Source: Fibrobacter sp. UWB11 (GTDB taxonomy: Bacteria; Fibrobacterota; Fibrobacteria; Fibrobacterales; Fibrobacteraceae). Taken from it: DNA of 64,000 nucleotides. The stretch covers positions 124,001 to 188,000 of the forward strand of contig NZ_FSRT01000003.1 in the NCBI RefSeq assembly GCF_900143015.1, given 5' to 3'. The position numbers and the translations under genes are program-made. The notes under the pieces were generated by a model. That model searched no databases. It saw nothing but the letters and a program-made list of their open reading frames with translations, and was not told where the DNA came from. Position 1 is the stretch's first letter, and each line of letters starts with the position of its first letter. Shown piece after piece: positions 43,483-52,851 of this stretch.

Positions 43483-44001
43483 TTACATTCCGCCCGCGAT
43501 AAAGCCATCTTTCTGGAGCAATTCGGCGGTCTTGTTTATCGAACCATTGGCTGCATGGGTCTTACCAATACGGTTATAGGCTTCGTACTTAATTGTCGCT
43601 TTCCAGACAATCTTACGTTCAGCAATGGAGAGCAAAGCAAGTTCTTCATTAAACGTATCGATGGCGTTACCATAAAGGCCGATTTTCGTGAACGTCTTTA
43701 TCAAAACGTACTTTGCGTTATTCTGCTTGGCAAATTCCGCCAACGGGGATTCCGAAAGCGTCACTTCGTCGGTTTCGTGGAACGCAATGGCATTTACGCC
43801 ATATGTCCCACCAAGTGAACTCGCCATCATATCCGCAACTTTATTTGCAAAGTCCCTAAGTGTACTGTTAGCGGTAGCCATAACAACAACCGTTTCACCC
43901 TTAAGCGCATAGACCTTTTCGAAATTGGACTGTCCGATATTCGTGATGGAACAGCCAGCCAAAAGAAAGGAGACTAAGAGAACAGACAAAAGCTTTTTCA
44001 T
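43483..44001 (-). CDS. Lipoprotein, second of a related pair
   Basis: A 172-residue lipoprotein (SFLLAGCS, Cys 17). The word AERKIVWKATIKYE resembles DTRKVVWKMSIRTG of the gene just upstream, so the two are probably distant paralogues. Other visible parts are VVVMATANSTLRDFANKVADMM (in parts: VVVMATANSTL) and KTFTKIGLYGN. The ATG overlaps the stop codon of the upstream gene by one base (TAATG), indicating coupling. Function unknown; a periplasmic or outer-membrane location follows from the signal. Confidence 0.75.
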   Translation of the reverse strand: MKKLLSVLLVSFLLAGCSITNIGQSNFEKVYALKGETVVVMATANSTLRDFANKVADMMASSLGGTYGVNAIAFHETDEVTLSESPLAEFAKQNNAKYVLIKTFTKIGLYGNAIDTFNEELALLSIAERKIVWKATIKYEAYNRIGKTHAANGSINKTAELLQKDGFIAGGM

Positions 44002-44489
44002 TATTTGCTCCTTACAATCTTATTGGTTTTAAAGTCATTGACGATTTCCTTAACCAAGTAATGTCTAGCAAAGCTACCACCCGTCCTGATGGACATTTTC
44101 CACACAACCTTACGGGTGTCGCAGTTGAACATCGTTGGCAAATATTCAACCGTAACAGCCGAATTCATGGATTCAAGACCCATGCCAAGCACCATAGCAT
44201 AATTGCCGCCACAATTGTCGAGCACCTGAGAGATGGGCACTGGATTAATAGATAGTTTTTCGTTGTAAATAAATTCCGTTTCCAAATCCAAATCGGAAGC
44301 ATTCGCATTCCACACGGAATCTATCTTTTGCGTCAAATTTTCGTGCATGGCTCGTTCGTTCACAAGCACGTACAACTTTTTCCCAGAAATTTCAAGCCCC
44401 GGTTCCGAGACACGGTGAACTTCGTTTGCGGCGCAGCCAAATAAAGCAACGGCAAGCAAGGCAATAACGGCACAATATTTTATTTTCAT
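44001..44489 (-). CDS. Lipoprotein, first of a related pair
   Basis: A 162-residue lipoprotein (AVALFGCAA, Cys 17). The mature part includes KKLYVLVNERAMHENLTQK and TRKVVWKMSIRTGGSFARHY. The ATG at 44489 begins the signal peptide; a start 47 codons earlier would place an unrelated hydrophobic stretch before it and is rejected. Co-transcribed with the next gene. No known family recognised. Confidence 0.72.
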   Translation of the reverse strand: MKIKYCAVIALLAVALFGCAANEVHRVSEPGLEISGKKLYVLVNERAMHENLTQKIDSVWNANASDLDLETEFIYNEKLSINPVPISQVLDNCGGNYAMVLGMGLESMNSAVTVEYLPTMFNCDTRKVVWKMSIRTGGSFARHYLVKEIVNDFKTNKIVRSK

Positions 44490-44590
44490 GCGTTTATCCA
44501 ACAAGTAAAATGATTTATTACAAATTTTCCATTCAAAATAGAAAAAAAATTGTACTTGTCCATAAAACTTTATAAAAACGTCCAAGAATA

Positions 44591-44620
44591 AGAAAAGCCT
44601 CCTGGATTGCTCCAGGAGGC
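44591..44620 (-). terminator. Terminator of the GH16 gene
   Basis: A perfect ten-base stem GCCTCCTGGA/TCCAGGAGGC with loop GCAA on the minus strand, followed by TTTTCTTA. Confidence 0.87.
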
Positions 44621-44642
44621 GAACCATCACACCAATACTTTT

Positions 44643-45707
44643 TTAGTTAACTTCGTAGTCCAAGATGAGACGGCAAACACCTTTTTCGACGATGACGTTA
44701 TCCGGGCGGAGGTTGACACGTTCCATTTCCCAGTCGCCTCTTCCCCAGCGTTCGTAGTCAATATCTTCGCCATTGAAATCGTCCTGCCAGAGCATCGTGA
44801 AGCCCTTGGTTGCGGCATCATAAGAATAGACGCGGACGTAGTCAATTTGCTGTTCAACCGGAAGGCCAATTCCCTTGTTCCATGCACCGGTCCAAGCCGT
44901 GCTCTTGGATGCCCAGAGGTTAAAGCGGAGAGTCTGATCTTCGGTCAAGAAAGCAACCTGGTCAGCATCGGCGTGAGAACCACGGCTGAGTCCAATAGGA
45001 TCGCGGCGGATTTCGACACTGTCGATTTCCCAAGCAACGTATTCCGGAGTCCAGACGATTGCATAAAGGTGGAAATCCTGCGTAGCGTCAAAGCCATATT
45101 CGTGAAGCGGCTTGCTTTCAGAAGAAGTATTTGCCTTGATAGACGGGTCACCTTCACGGGTGATAATGTTGGACTGCCACTTGTCCGGGGCCTTGCCAAG
45201 CACTTCGATATCAATTTCGTTCCACGGCTTTTCACCCTTTTCCCAAGAATCATCGTAGTAAAGGAACATGGAGCTCACAGAACCAGAAATTGCAGCCATC
45301 TTCATGCGGGCTTCAAAACGGCCATACTTGAACTGGACCTTACCGGAAAGTTCTGCACCATAGAAGGAGTAAGTCTTCGTAGGATCAAGTTCCGTAAGTG
45401 TCGGCACAGCATAAGTAAACTGGGATGCTGCAGAAGAAGCAACCGAGCTAGAAGACAAATCCACCGGAAGAGCACCATTGGAGCTAGAAGATACGCCCGG
45501 AAGGACTGCGTCAGAGCTGGAGGAAAGGCCAGTCGGCGGAACTACAGCGTCAGAACTGGAGGATTCACCAGCCGGAACCGTTGCATTAGAGCTAGAAGAT
45601 ATAGCACCAGGCTGATTCTGAGCATTAGCAAAATTTGCAGTATCATTCGAATCGGAGCATGCAGTCATGAGCGCCACAGCTACCATCGGAAGAATAATCT
45701 TTTTCAT
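44643..45707 (-). CDS. Circularly permuted GH16 beta-glucanase lipoprotein
   Basis: A 354-residue lipoprotein (ALMTACSD, Cys 17) with a serine-rich linker made of SSSSNA/SSSSDA units (about 36-95) and a GH16 domain. The order is permuted: the block YGRFEARMKMAAISGSVSSM and the catalytic EIDIE motif (about residue 165) come first, and the strands that open ordinary lichenases (WQDDFNGEDIDYERWGRGDW) come last. This matches the permuted 1,3-1,4-beta-glucanase known from F. succinogenes, including EVLGK and SNIIT. It should hydrolyse mixed-linkage or related beta-glucans using the two glutamates, but unlike the secreted enzyme it is lipid-anchored and has the linker at the N-terminus. AAGAGG precedes the ATG. 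Confidence 0.92.
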   Translation of the reverse strand: MKKIILPMVAVALMTACSDSNDTANFANAQNQPGAISSSSNATVPAGESSSSDAVVPPTGLSSSSDAVLPGVSSSSNGALPVDLSSSSVASSAASQFTYAVPTLTELDPTKTYSFYGAELSGKVQFKYGRFEARMKMAAISGSVSSMFLYYDDSWEKGEKPWNEIDIEVLGKAPDKWQSNIITREGDPSIKANTSSESKPLHEYGFDATQDFHLYAIVWTPEYVAWEIDSVEIRRDPIGLSRGSHADADQVAFLTEDQTLRFNLWASKSTAWTGAWNKGIGLPVEQQIDYVRVYSYDAATKGFTMLWQDDFNGEDIDYERWGRGDWEMERVNLRPDNVIVEKGVCRLILDYEVN

Positions 45708-46075
45708 AATTGACCTCTTAATTTCTTAATCATAAGATACCTTTTGTTCTGATTCTGCGTATACACAGCAAGAGGAATTTCAGAACTAACCGTATCAACC
45801 GTATTTTACACATTTTGGTCGTAATTTTACATAAAAAATCATCTTTTTCAATTTTTGGTCAACCTTTGGCCATGTAAGCATTTCGTAAGCGAACTTTTGG
45901 GCGAAATTGGTGCATTTCATACCTTGCCCACCCCTTTTTAAATATGTATATTGCGTTTTACATTGAAAAAATGAAGAAAAAAAAGGAAAAGTCGTTGCAA
46001 AACCTTTTCCCCAACCAGAAAAGTTAGGTGATTTTTCAGTTGCATTAATGGTTTTGCACGAGCAAAAGAGGCTAT
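45708..46075. other. Regulatory region between GH16 and pflB
   Basis: This 368-base gap has a TATCTT 30-35 bases before the GH16 ATG (minus strand), AT-rich sequence, the pflB promoter (45924-45952), and in the pflB leader an inverted repeat GGAAAAG (45988-45994) / CTTTTCC (46007-46013). No small gene was seen. Confidence 0.5.
45924..45952 (+). promoter_or_regulatory. Promoter of pflB
   Basis: TTGCCC and TATATT with a 17-base spacer. The predicted leader is about 115 bases and includes the inverted repeat GGAAAAG/CTTTTCC and TTGCATTAATGG words that may bind a regulator. Confidence 0.55.
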
Positions 46076-48331
46076 ATGCAGGAAGCATGGACAGGCTTTA
46101 AAGGCGGTCGCTGGCAAGAAGAAATTAACGTCCGCGACTTTATCCAGAAAAACTATACTCCCTACGACGGTGACAAGTCGTTCTTGCAGGGACCGACTGA
46201 AGCTACGAACAAGCTCTGGGCAGAACTCCAGGAACTACAGAAGAGAGAAATTGCAAAGGGTGGCGTCCTCGACATGGACACAGACGTTGTCTCCACTCTT
46301 ACAAGCCACAACGCTGGCTACATTTCCGAAGAAACTAAGGATCTTGAAAAGATCGTAGGTCTCCAGACCGACAAACCGCTCAAGCGCGCATTCATGCCGT
46401 TCGGCGGCATCAAGATGGCTGAAGAATCTTGCAAGAACTACGGTTACACACCGAGCGAAGAACTTCACCGCATCTTTACTGAATTCCACAAGACTCACAA
46501 CCAGGGCGTTTTCGACGCCTACACGCCGGCAATGCGTATGGCCCGCAAGGCCCACATCATTACGGGTCTTCCGGATACTTACGGCCGTGGCCGTATCGTC
46601 GGCGACTACCGCCGCGTTGCTCTTTACGGTATCGATTACCTCATCGCCCAGAAGAAGGCTGACAAGGCTCTGACCGATGAAACGGATATGCGCGAACACG
46701 TGATCCGCGAACGCGAAGAACTTGCCGAACAGATCAAGGCCCTCGAAGGCATGAAGGTCATGGCAAAGATTTACGGCTATGACATTTCCAAGCCGGCAAC
46801 GAACGCACGCGAAGCTGTGCAGTGGCTCTACTTCGGTTACCTCGCTGCCATCAAGACGCAGAACGGTGCCGCCATGAGCGTTGGCCGCGTTTCTACCTTC
46901 CTCGACATTTACATGACCCGTGACTTGCAGAACGGCGTCATCAACGAAAGCGAAGCTCAGGAAATCATCGACCATTTCGTGATGAAGCTTCGCATGGTCA
47001 AGTTCGCCCGTATCACTAGCTACAACGAACTCTTCAGCGGTGACCCGGTGTGGGCTACGCTCGAAGTCGCTGGTCTCGGCCAGGATGGTCGCCATCAGGT
47101 GACCAAGAACGACTACCGCTTCTTGCACACGCTCGTGAACATGGGTCCGTCTCCGGAACCGAACCTCACGATTCTCTATAGCCCGCGCCTCCCGGCAAGC
47201 TTCAAGAAGTTCGCTGCAGAGATCTCCGTGAAGACCAGCGCCATCCAGTACGAAAACGATGACACGATGCGTCCGATCTGGGGCGATGACTACAGCATCT
47301 GCTGCTGCGTTTCTGCAACTCAGACTGGTAAGGAAATGCAGTTCTTCGGCGCTCGCGCAAACCTCGCCAAGACGCTCCTTTACGCCATCAACGGCGGTAA
47401 GGATGAATGCCTCGTGAAGGGTACGCAGGTTGGCCCGGAATATCCGCCTATCTCTAGCGAATACCTCAACTACGACGAAGTTGTCCACAAGTTTAGTCTC
47501 TACATGGATTGGCTTGCCCACTTGTACGTGAATACATTGAACTTGATTCACTATATGCACGACAAGTACTACTACGAAGCTGCCGAAATGGCTCTCATCG
47601 ATACCAACGTTCGCCGTACGTTTGCAACGGGTATCGCAGGCTTCAGCCACGTTGTCGATAGCCTTTCTGCAATCAAGTACGCCAAGGTCAAGGTCATCCG
47701 TGACCCGGCTACCGGCCTCGCTCAGGACTTCCAGATCGAAGGCGACTTCCCGCGTTATGGAAACGACGACGACCGCGCAGACGATATCGCCGTTTGGCTC
47801 CTCAAGACGTTCATGGCCAAGATTAAGCAGACGCCGACCTACCGCGACTCTGAACCGACCACATCTATCCTTACCATTACAAGTAACGTTGTTTACGGTA
47901 AGGCAACGGGATCTCTCCCGGATGGTCGTAAGCAGGGTGAACCGTTCTCTCCGGGTGCAAGCCCGAGCTACGGTGCCGAAAAGAACGGCCTCTTGGCATC
48001 TCTCAACTCTGTTGCCAAGATTCCGTACGAATACGCTCTCGACGGTATCAGCAATACGCAGACCATCAACCCGGATGCACTCGGTCATGATGACGAAGAA
48101 CGCACCAACAAGCTCGTGCAGGTTCTCGACGGTTACTTCGGCCAGAGCAGCCACCACTTGAACGTGAACGTGTTCGGTGTCGAAAAGCTCAAGGATGCCA
48201 TGGAACATCCGGAGAAGGAAGAATACCAGAACTTCACGATCCGCGTTTCTGGCTACGCAGTGCGCTTCATCAAGCTCACTCGCGAACAGCAGCTCGACGT
48301 GATTGCCCGCCAGGCACACGGCGTGCTCTAA
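46076..48331 (+). CDS. pflB: Pyruvate formate-lyase (glycyl-radical enzyme)
   Basis: A 751-residue enzyme, normal length. It starts [20 protein letters not shown] as PflB does, has the active-site cysteines in [12 protein letters not shown] (about residue 405-410) and the glycyl-radical loop RVSGYAVRF near residue 732. It converts pyruvate and CoA to acetyl-CoA and formate without oxygen, as expected for a rumen fermenter. GAGG lies before the ATG, and a strong terminator follows. Its activating enzyme is encoded 1.5 kb downstream on the same strand, separated by two minus-strand genes, so it is not in one operon with pflB. Confidence 0.97.
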   Translation: MQEAWTGFKGGRWQEEINVRDFIQKNYTPYDGDKSFLQGPTEATNKLWAELQELQKREIAKGGVLDMDTDVVSTLTSHNAGYISEETKDLEKIVGLQTDKPLKRAFMPFGGIKMAEESCKNYGYTPSEELHRIFTEFHKTHNQGVFDAYTPAMRMARKAHIITGLPDTYGRGRIVGDYRRVALYGIDYLIAQKKADKALTDETDMREHVIREREELAEQIKALEGMKVMAKIYGYDISKPATNAREAVQWLYFGYLAAIKTQNGAAMSVGRVSTFLDIYMTRDLQNGVINESEAQEIIDHFVMKLRMVKFARITSYNELFSGDPVWATLEVAGLGQDGRHQVTKNDYRFLHTLVNMGPSPEPNLTILYSPRLPASFKKFAAEISVKTSAIQYENDDTMRPIWGDDYSICCCVSATQTGKEMQFFGARANLAKTLLYAINGGKDECLVKGTQVGPEYPPISSEYLNYDEVVHKFSLYMDWLAHLYVNTLNLIHYMHDKYYYEAAEMALIDTNVRRTFATGIAGFSHVVDSLSAIKYAKVKVIRDPATGLAQDFQIEGDFPRYGNDDDRADDIAVWLLKTFMAKIKQTPTYRDSEPTTSILTITSNVVYGKATGSLPDGRKQGEPFSPGASPSYGAEKNGLLASLNSVAKIPYEYALDGISNTQTINPDALGHDDEERTNKLVQVLDGYFGQSSHHLNVNVFGVEKLKDAMEHPEKEEYQNFTIRVSGYAVRFIKLTREQQLDVIARQAHGVL

Positions 48332-48347
48332 TCGCTTGGAAAAGCTT

Positions 48348-48377
48348 AAAAAGGTTCCCGAAAGGGGACCTTTTTTT
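48348..48377 (+). terminator. Terminator of pflB
   Basis: AAAGGT.CCC-GAAA-GGG.ACCTTT stem followed by seven T, 17 bases after the stop codon. Confidence 0.9.
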
Positions 48378-48458
48378 GTTATTGGGGGAATGCCGATTTA
48401 TGAGGAAATGCGCGCGTTGAGATGCGGCGAAAAGACGCGGAAATGGGAAGGCGACGGT

Positions 48459-49148
48459 CTATGCCTCGATGTAATTTTCGTTCTTTTGGCGGCGGGCATA
48501 AACAGATTCCAGGAACTGGATAACAGAATCCTTGTCGCGTACAAGGCCACGCTTATGGCTCAAGCAAAAGCGCGATGCATTAAGCGACTTGAGCATTTTA
48601 ATTTGCTGTTCGAGAATCTGCACGTTATAAACATCCGGTTCCCCATGCCCTACCATCGGATAAGTCGCATCACCCAAAAACACGAAATCGTCGACAACAA
48701 GAATCAACGAACCTTTCGCATGGCTATTCGGAATCGGTAAAATCTCGATATGCACGCCATCGTCAAACGAAAGCGGTGATGTCACAGAAACCTTTTCGCG
48801 GTCGTTCATCTCGCCAACAACTTTCGATGCATGCGAGCCGACATAAAGCGTATCGAAATCTAGCGAGACCTCTCCATTGCAATGACGCACAACGTTCAAC
48901 AAGTGATCCCGATGGAAATGCGAAATGACGATATTCTTTTTCAGTGGAGCCGCGACATTACCATCACCTTTACAGGCCGCAAAAACGCGCGGCAAGGCAT
49001 TGATAAAATCGACCGCCATATCGCAGGCGCCCACGTCAAATATCCACCAAGCACAATCGCCACGCACGGCGACCACGTCCGCACTCAGCGGCTCGTACGA
49101 AACCTGCAAATATTGGATTCTATCGTTTAACTTAACAATTCTCGGCAC
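48459..49148 (-). CDS. Metallo-beta-lactamase-fold hydrolase
   Basis: A 229-residue cytoplasmic protein with the metal motif HFHRDH (about residue 80) and later LPIPNSHAKGS and FVFLGDATYP, which give the further metal ligands of the MBL fold. Related small proteins hydrolyse thioesters or other esters; the substrate here is unknown. It starts with GTG at 49148, seven bases after a TATCTT box, so the mRNA may be leaderless. It is downstream of the lipoprotein gene at 49173 by 24 bases. Confidence 0.8.
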   Translation of the reverse strand: MPRIVKLNDRIQYLQVSYEPLSADVVAVRGDCAWWIFDVGACDMAVDFINALPRVFAACKGDGNVAAPLKKNIVISHFHRDHLLNVVRHCNGEVSLDFDTLYVGSHASKVVGEMNDREKVSVTSPLSFDDGVHIEILPIPNSHAKGSLILVVDDFVFLGDATYPMVGHGEPDVYNVQILEQQIKMLKSLNASRFCLSHKRGLVRDKDSVIQFLESVYARRQKNENYIEA

Positions 49149-49172
49149 AACGCCAAAGATAGAAATTTTCCC

Positions 49173-49661
49173 TTACTCTTTATCCTTATAAACGATGGTG
49201 TAAACATCGTGAAATTCTAGGTACTTGACGCCAATATACTCTGCAGGGACTTTCACTCGATAATCGGCAAAACAAAGGCAATTATGCATGGGGCGACTAT
49301 CATAATCTGGATAATATTCAAAAACATCATTAACCAATAAAGTATCGTCATGACGTTCCAATTTAACATCTGTTACATGTCCATATTCGGCACAACCAGA
49401 AATCGTATTCAGGAAAAAAACAGCAGAGCCGTCTTCGTTCATCACGAAATCAATAGATTCATCCCCCCATTCTGCTCTTTTTTCCAAATGTCCACCGCCA
49501 CACGAACCTTCCCCCACCTCATAATCAGAGGATTTTTGAGATTCCGTGTTTAAGCCTGCAGAACCGCCAGCACCATTATCGACGCCAGAATCATCGGAAC
49601 AAGCAGTAAACATCACAAAAGTAGCTACAGCCGCCATCAAAACGAGCAATGATTTTTTCAT
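49173..49661 (-). CDS. Lipoprotein of unknown function
   Basis: A 162-residue lipoprotein (FVMFTACSD, Cys 21) with a Gly-rich linker and several cysteines (EGSCGGG, ISGCAEYG, HNCLCFADY). The mature part seems beta-rich. No family recognised. GAGGAAG lies upstream of the ATG. Confidence 0.72.
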   Translation of the reverse strand: MKKSLLVLMAAVATFVMFTACSDDSGVDNGAGGSAGLNTESQKSSDYEVGEGSCGGGHLEKRAEWGDESIDFVMNEDGSAVFFLNTISGCAEYGHVTDVKLERHDDTLLVNDVFEYYPDYDSRPMHNCLCFADYRVKVPAEYIGVKYLEFHDVYTIVYKDKE

Positions 49662-49834
49662 AAAGACTTCCTCCTCATCACTCTTTTAAATATAAATGAA
49701 CAAGCATTTAAAAGATGCATAATTTCCGAACAATATCGCACCAAAACCCGCCACGACCGACTTTTTTTTCGAGGTTTGTATTATATAGAACAAAAACACT
49801 TTCACGCGATGCAAGACTTTTTTATTTTTGGAGC

Positions 49835-50614
49835 ATGACTCTCGGAAGAATCAATAAGCTTGAAACGTTCGGATCGGTCGATGGACCGGGAATTCGATTT
49901 GTCGTATTTACGCAGGGCTGCCCCATGCGCTGCAAGTTCTGCCACAATCCGGAAACGTGGGACTTTGGTACCAAAAGCGCAAACGGAACACCAAATGAAT
50001 CGTTTGAAATAAGCGCCGAAGACTTGCTGAAAAAAGCCGTACGCTACAAGCCCTACTGGGGAACCGATGGTGGCATCACCGTAAGCGGCGGCGAACCTCT
50101 TGCACAAATCGATTTTATGATCGAGTTCTTCGAAGCTGCAAAAGCGGCGGGAGTCCACACGTGCGTCGACACAAGCGGCATCACGTTCCGACGCACCGGT
50201 GACGCGTTCGCAAAAATCGAACGCTTGATGAAAGCGACCGACCTTCTGCTCGTCGACATTAAGCACATTGATGGCGAGGCTCACAAAGAACTCACTGGCC
50301 TTGGTAATGAAAACATCATCGAATTTTTCCGTTACCTTGACCGTATCCAAAAGCCCATCTGGATCCGCCACGTGCTCGTGCCAGGCATCAGCGACAATGA
50401 CGAAGCCCTCACGCGCACCCGCGACTTCATCCGCACATTAAGCAACGTCAAGCGCGTCGAAGTCCTCCCCTACCACGCATTTGCTCTCAGCAAGTACCAG
50501 GAACTTGGCATCGATTACGCCCTCAAGGACACGCAAACGCCCACCGCCGAACGCGTCAAGAACGCGAACGAAATTCTCGAAACCGCAAAATACACCGGCT
50601 GGATGAAGAAATAG
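49835..50614 (+). CDS. pflA: Pyruvate formate-lyase activating enzyme
   Basis: A 259-residue radical-SAM enzyme. The iron-sulphur motif is CPMRCKFC (CX3CX2C), preceded by GSVDGPGIRFVVFTQG and followed by SGGEPLAQ, as in PflA. It uses S-adenosylmethionine to install the glycyl radical on PflB. The ATG at 49835 starts at the conserved MTLGRINKLETFGSVDG; 40 extra upstream codons are rejected as lacking homology. A TATTTT box stands six bases before the ATG. Confidence 0.94.
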   Translation: MTLGRINKLETFGSVDGPGIRFVVFTQGCPMRCKFCHNPETWDFGTKSANGTPNESFEISAEDLLKKAVRYKPYWGTDGGITVSGGEPLAQIDFMIEFFEAAKAAGVHTCVDTSGITFRRTGDAFAKIERLMKATDLLLVDIKHIDGEAHKELTGLGNENIIEFFRYLDRIQKPIWIRHVLVPGISDNDEALTRTRDFIRTLSNVKRVEVLPYHAFALSKYQELGIDYALKDTQTPTAERVKNANEILETAKYTGWMKK

Positions 50615-50631
50615 GAAGGATTGCGCTATAC

Positions 50632-50705
50632 GAGATGGCGATCCCGGCACAAGGCCGGGATGACAGCGCAAAAAAGGAGATGCCCGCTCGGAGACCGGCA
50701 TGACG
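50632..50705. repeat. Two adjacent dispersed palindromes
   Basis: Copy 1 (50632-50665): GAGATGGCGATCCCGG and CCGGGATGACA. Copy 2 (50676-50705): GGAGATGCCCG and CCGGCATGACG with an imperfect stem. Both belong to the same family as 34072 and 37208. Confidence 0.72.
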
Positions 50706-50715
50706 TTCATTTCAT

Positions 50716-50733
50716 ACAAGTAAGGTCACAAGC
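50716..50733. repeat. 18-bp direct repeat, left copy
   Basis: ACAAGTAAGGTCACAAGC, identical to 51383-51400. It ends six bases before the ATG of the AT-rich gene and might supply its AAGG ribosome site. Confidence 0.75.
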
Positions 50734-50738
50734 AGCAC

Positions 50739-51212
50739 ATGAAAAACATTAAAAATGCTTTAAAAAAAATCTTTTTGATTCTATTAATTCCAATTATCGC
50801 CCTTCTTTGTTTTACATTTAAAATAAAGGATTTCTCTATTTGTCTAAACCTAGAAAAATGTGCTATTGATGCTAGTATTTTATCGTATAGTCCTTTCGTA
50901 GATTCCCTAGATCTATTTGTTTTAAAAGGAGGAGAAGGAAACGCAACAGATTACTTCTTATACGATGGTTTCCGAATCCACTGCATTTCAGATAGTTCTT
51001 CTTTAACTCTAGACGACCGTAATGTTTGGGATGGAAAATTTGAAGGAAACAGCCTTGTATATCCAAGACCACATGTAGCCGACGATGTATTGCTATTTAG
51101 AATCCAAAGGATTCTAGACTTATTTTATCTTGTAGAAGTAAATGAGAATTTGATTGATATTACATATTGGTTTTTCACAAACAACAGCTGTAAAAAAGAT
51201 TTCGTTAATTAG
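50739..51212 (+). CDS. AT-rich orphan protein with one membrane helix
   Basis: A 157-residue protein with a basic start and one hydrophobic helix (FLILLIPIIALLCFTF, about 12-27), then a mixed soluble part (YSPFVDSLDLFVLKGGEG, GNSLVYPRPHVADDVLLFR). No family recognised. Base composition is clearly more AT-rich than the neighbours, and 18-bp direct repeats flank the gene, both of which hint at acquisition. No terminator or second gene belongs to it. Confidence 0.6.
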   Translation: MKNIKNALKKIFLILLIPIIALLCFTFKIKDFSICLNLEKCAIDASILSYSPFVDSLDLFVLKGGEGNATDYFLYDGFRIHCISDSSSLTLDDRNVWDGKFEGNSLVYPRPHVADDVLLFRIQRILDLFYLVEVNENLIDITYWFFTNNSCKKDFVN

Positions 51213-51382
51213 AACCCGTTTTATCAAAATTTCGCTCAAAACTTCAGCAAGAGGCAACATAAAAAAAGACGACCCCGGAATAAATCCGGGGTGACAATTC
51301 AACCGAGCTTTCGTTCAAAACCGAGCGAGAGCAGGAATCAACTTCGCGTAGCGTACCCACACATTCCAGCAAGGGATAAGAA

Positions 51383-51400
51383 ACAAGTAAGGTCACAAGC
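51383..51400. repeat. 18-bp direct repeat, right copy
   Basis: Identical to 50716-50733; no reading frame follows it. Confidence 0.75.
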
Positions 51401-51573
51401 TACATCTTGACACGGAAACAAGTTTCCGACAAGATATGTTTGCGACATCCTTCGACGAACAACGAACTACGTCCATTTCCCGCGCTAAAGCGCGGAGTCT
51501 CAGTAACAAGGCGTCGAATCCCCGAAGCCGTTTGCTTTTCAAATTTCGTTCAAAACCGAGCGAGACAAAGAAC

Positions 51574-51610
51574 GCTTTGGCGTAGCGTATAATAATACGT
51601 GAGCCAAAGC
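51574..51610. repeat. Two-part hairpin downstream of pilC
   Basis: GCTTTGGC (51574-51581) pairs with GCCAAAGC (51603-51610), and CGTAT (51586-51590) with ATACG (51595-51599). There is no T-run. It may stabilise the pilC mRNA end. Confidence 0.6.
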
Positions 51611-51645
51611 GTGATGCAGTATCGCGATGCGTTTTCAGCGAAATT

Positions 51646-52848
51646 TTAGCCCTTGATTGCGTCGCCCATCGAGAACATCGGCATATACATAGCAATTAGG
51701 AGGCCACCGACAGCGCCGCCCAAGAACACGATGATAAGCGGTTCAATCATACTCACGACGGCGTCCACGGCCGCGTCCACTTCTTCATCGTAGAAGTCTG
51801 CGAGTTTCAAAAGCATACCGCCCAAGTTACCAGTCTTTTCACCAACGCCCGTCATCTGGATCACCATGGGCGGGAAAATGCCCACTTCTTCCATCGGCTC
51901 GGCAATGGACTTACCACCTGCAATACCAATCGATATTTTATAAATTGCCTTTTCAACAACTTTATTACCTGCGGTTGTCGCAACGACCTTCAGAGCATCC
52001 ATCACAGACACACCGGCGTTCAAAAGCGTTCCAAGCGTTCTCGAAAAACCTGCCGTTGCGGACTTAATTTGCAAATCGCCTAGCTTGGGTAGTTTCAAGG
52101 TAAACTTGTCCATCGCAAATTGCGCCGCCGGTATTCGCATTATCATTTTATATGCAAAGATGACAATAACAAGTCCGATAAACATGAACGCGCCGTTATT
52201 TCGAACAAAGTCAGAAATATTCATCACGACCTGCGTCGGGGCAGGGAGTTCTGCGTCGAGAGCCGCGAACTGTTCAGCGAACGTCGGCACCACGAACGTC
52301 ATAAGTGCAATCACCACCACGATACCCACGATAATAACCATGATCGGGTAGGTCAAAGCTTTTTTCACCTTGCGTTTGAGGCGCTGGTTATTTTCGAGCG
52401 TTTCGGCCAAACGAGCAAGAATGCCTTCAAGAATACCGCCCGCTTCACCTGCGGCCACCATGTTGCAATACAGGGAGTCAAATACTTTCGGGTGTTGCGC
52501 CAAAGCATCGGCAAGCGAAGAACCACCGTTAATCGACTGCGTGAGTTTATGCACAACAGCCTTGAGTTCCGGGTTTTCACACTGCGCTTCAAGAATGTTC
52601 AAGCACTGCAACATCGGAAGACCAGCCGAGCACATAGACGAGAACATACGCGTAAAACGAGTAATATCTTCAGTCTTAATGCCCGAACCAATCTTGATCT
52701 TGATTTCAGTCGGCTTTTTCTTGAGGCTCGTGATAATCAAGCGACGACGGAGCAAAAGGGCTTCGGCTTCGGCCTTGTCCTTCGCTTCAAGAGTTCCTTC
52801 GAAGCTATTGCCCTGCGAATTTTGGGCTTTATACAAAAATTCAGCCAT
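51646..52848 (-). CDS. pilC: Type IV pilus/type II secretion platform protein
   Basis: A 400-residue PilC/GspF inner-membrane protein. Two T2SSF domains repeat in tandem (FTRMFSSMCSAGLPMLQCL near 65 and FSRTLGTLLNAGVSVMDAL near 270), with helices near 170-190, 215-235 and 370-390. It anchors pilus or pseudopilus assembly in the membrane beneath the motor ATPase. It follows pilT by three bases, so both are translated from one message. Confidence 0.94.
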   Translation of the reverse strand: MAEFLYKAQNSQGNSFEGTLEAKDKAEAEALLLRRRLIITSLKKKPTEIKIKIGSGIKTEDITRFTRMFSSMCSAGLPMLQCLNILEAQCENPELKAVVHKLTQSINGGSSLADALAQHPKVFDSLYCNMVAAGEAGGILEGILARLAETLENNQRLKRKVKKALTYPIMVIIVGIVVVIALMTFVVPTFAEQFAALDAELPAPTQVVMNISDFVRNNGAFMFIGLVIVIFAYKMIMRIPAAQFAMDKFTLKLPKLGDLQIKSATAGFSRTLGTLLNAGVSVMDALKVVATTAGNKVVEKAIYKISIGIAGGKSIAEPMEEVGIFPPMVIQMTGVGEKTGNLGGMLLKLADFYDEEVDAAVDAVVSMIEPLIIVFLGGAVGGLLIAMYMPMFSMGDAIKG

Positions 52849-52851
52849 TGA

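Larger units (their letters stand above)
51213..51645. other. Repeat-rich intergenic region
   Basis: This 433-base gap has no convincing gene. It holds a CCCCGG..CCGGGG..TGACA palindrome (51269-51295), the right copy of the 18-bp repeat (51383-51400), a 22-bp direct repeat starting TTTCGTTCAAAACCGAGCGA at 51309 and 51544, a CCGCGC/GCGCGG hairpin near 51480-51497, and a hairpin with stems GCTTTGGC/GCCAAAGC and CGTAT/ATACG (51574-51610). Confidence 0.6.

Noticed and set aside
46235-48319. Long open frame on the minus strand opposite pflB
   Set aside because: Shadow caused by the codon bias of pflB; no recognisable domain.
51213-51645. RNase P RNA in the long gap
   Set aside because: No match to the conserved RNase P core words; the content is explained by repeats.
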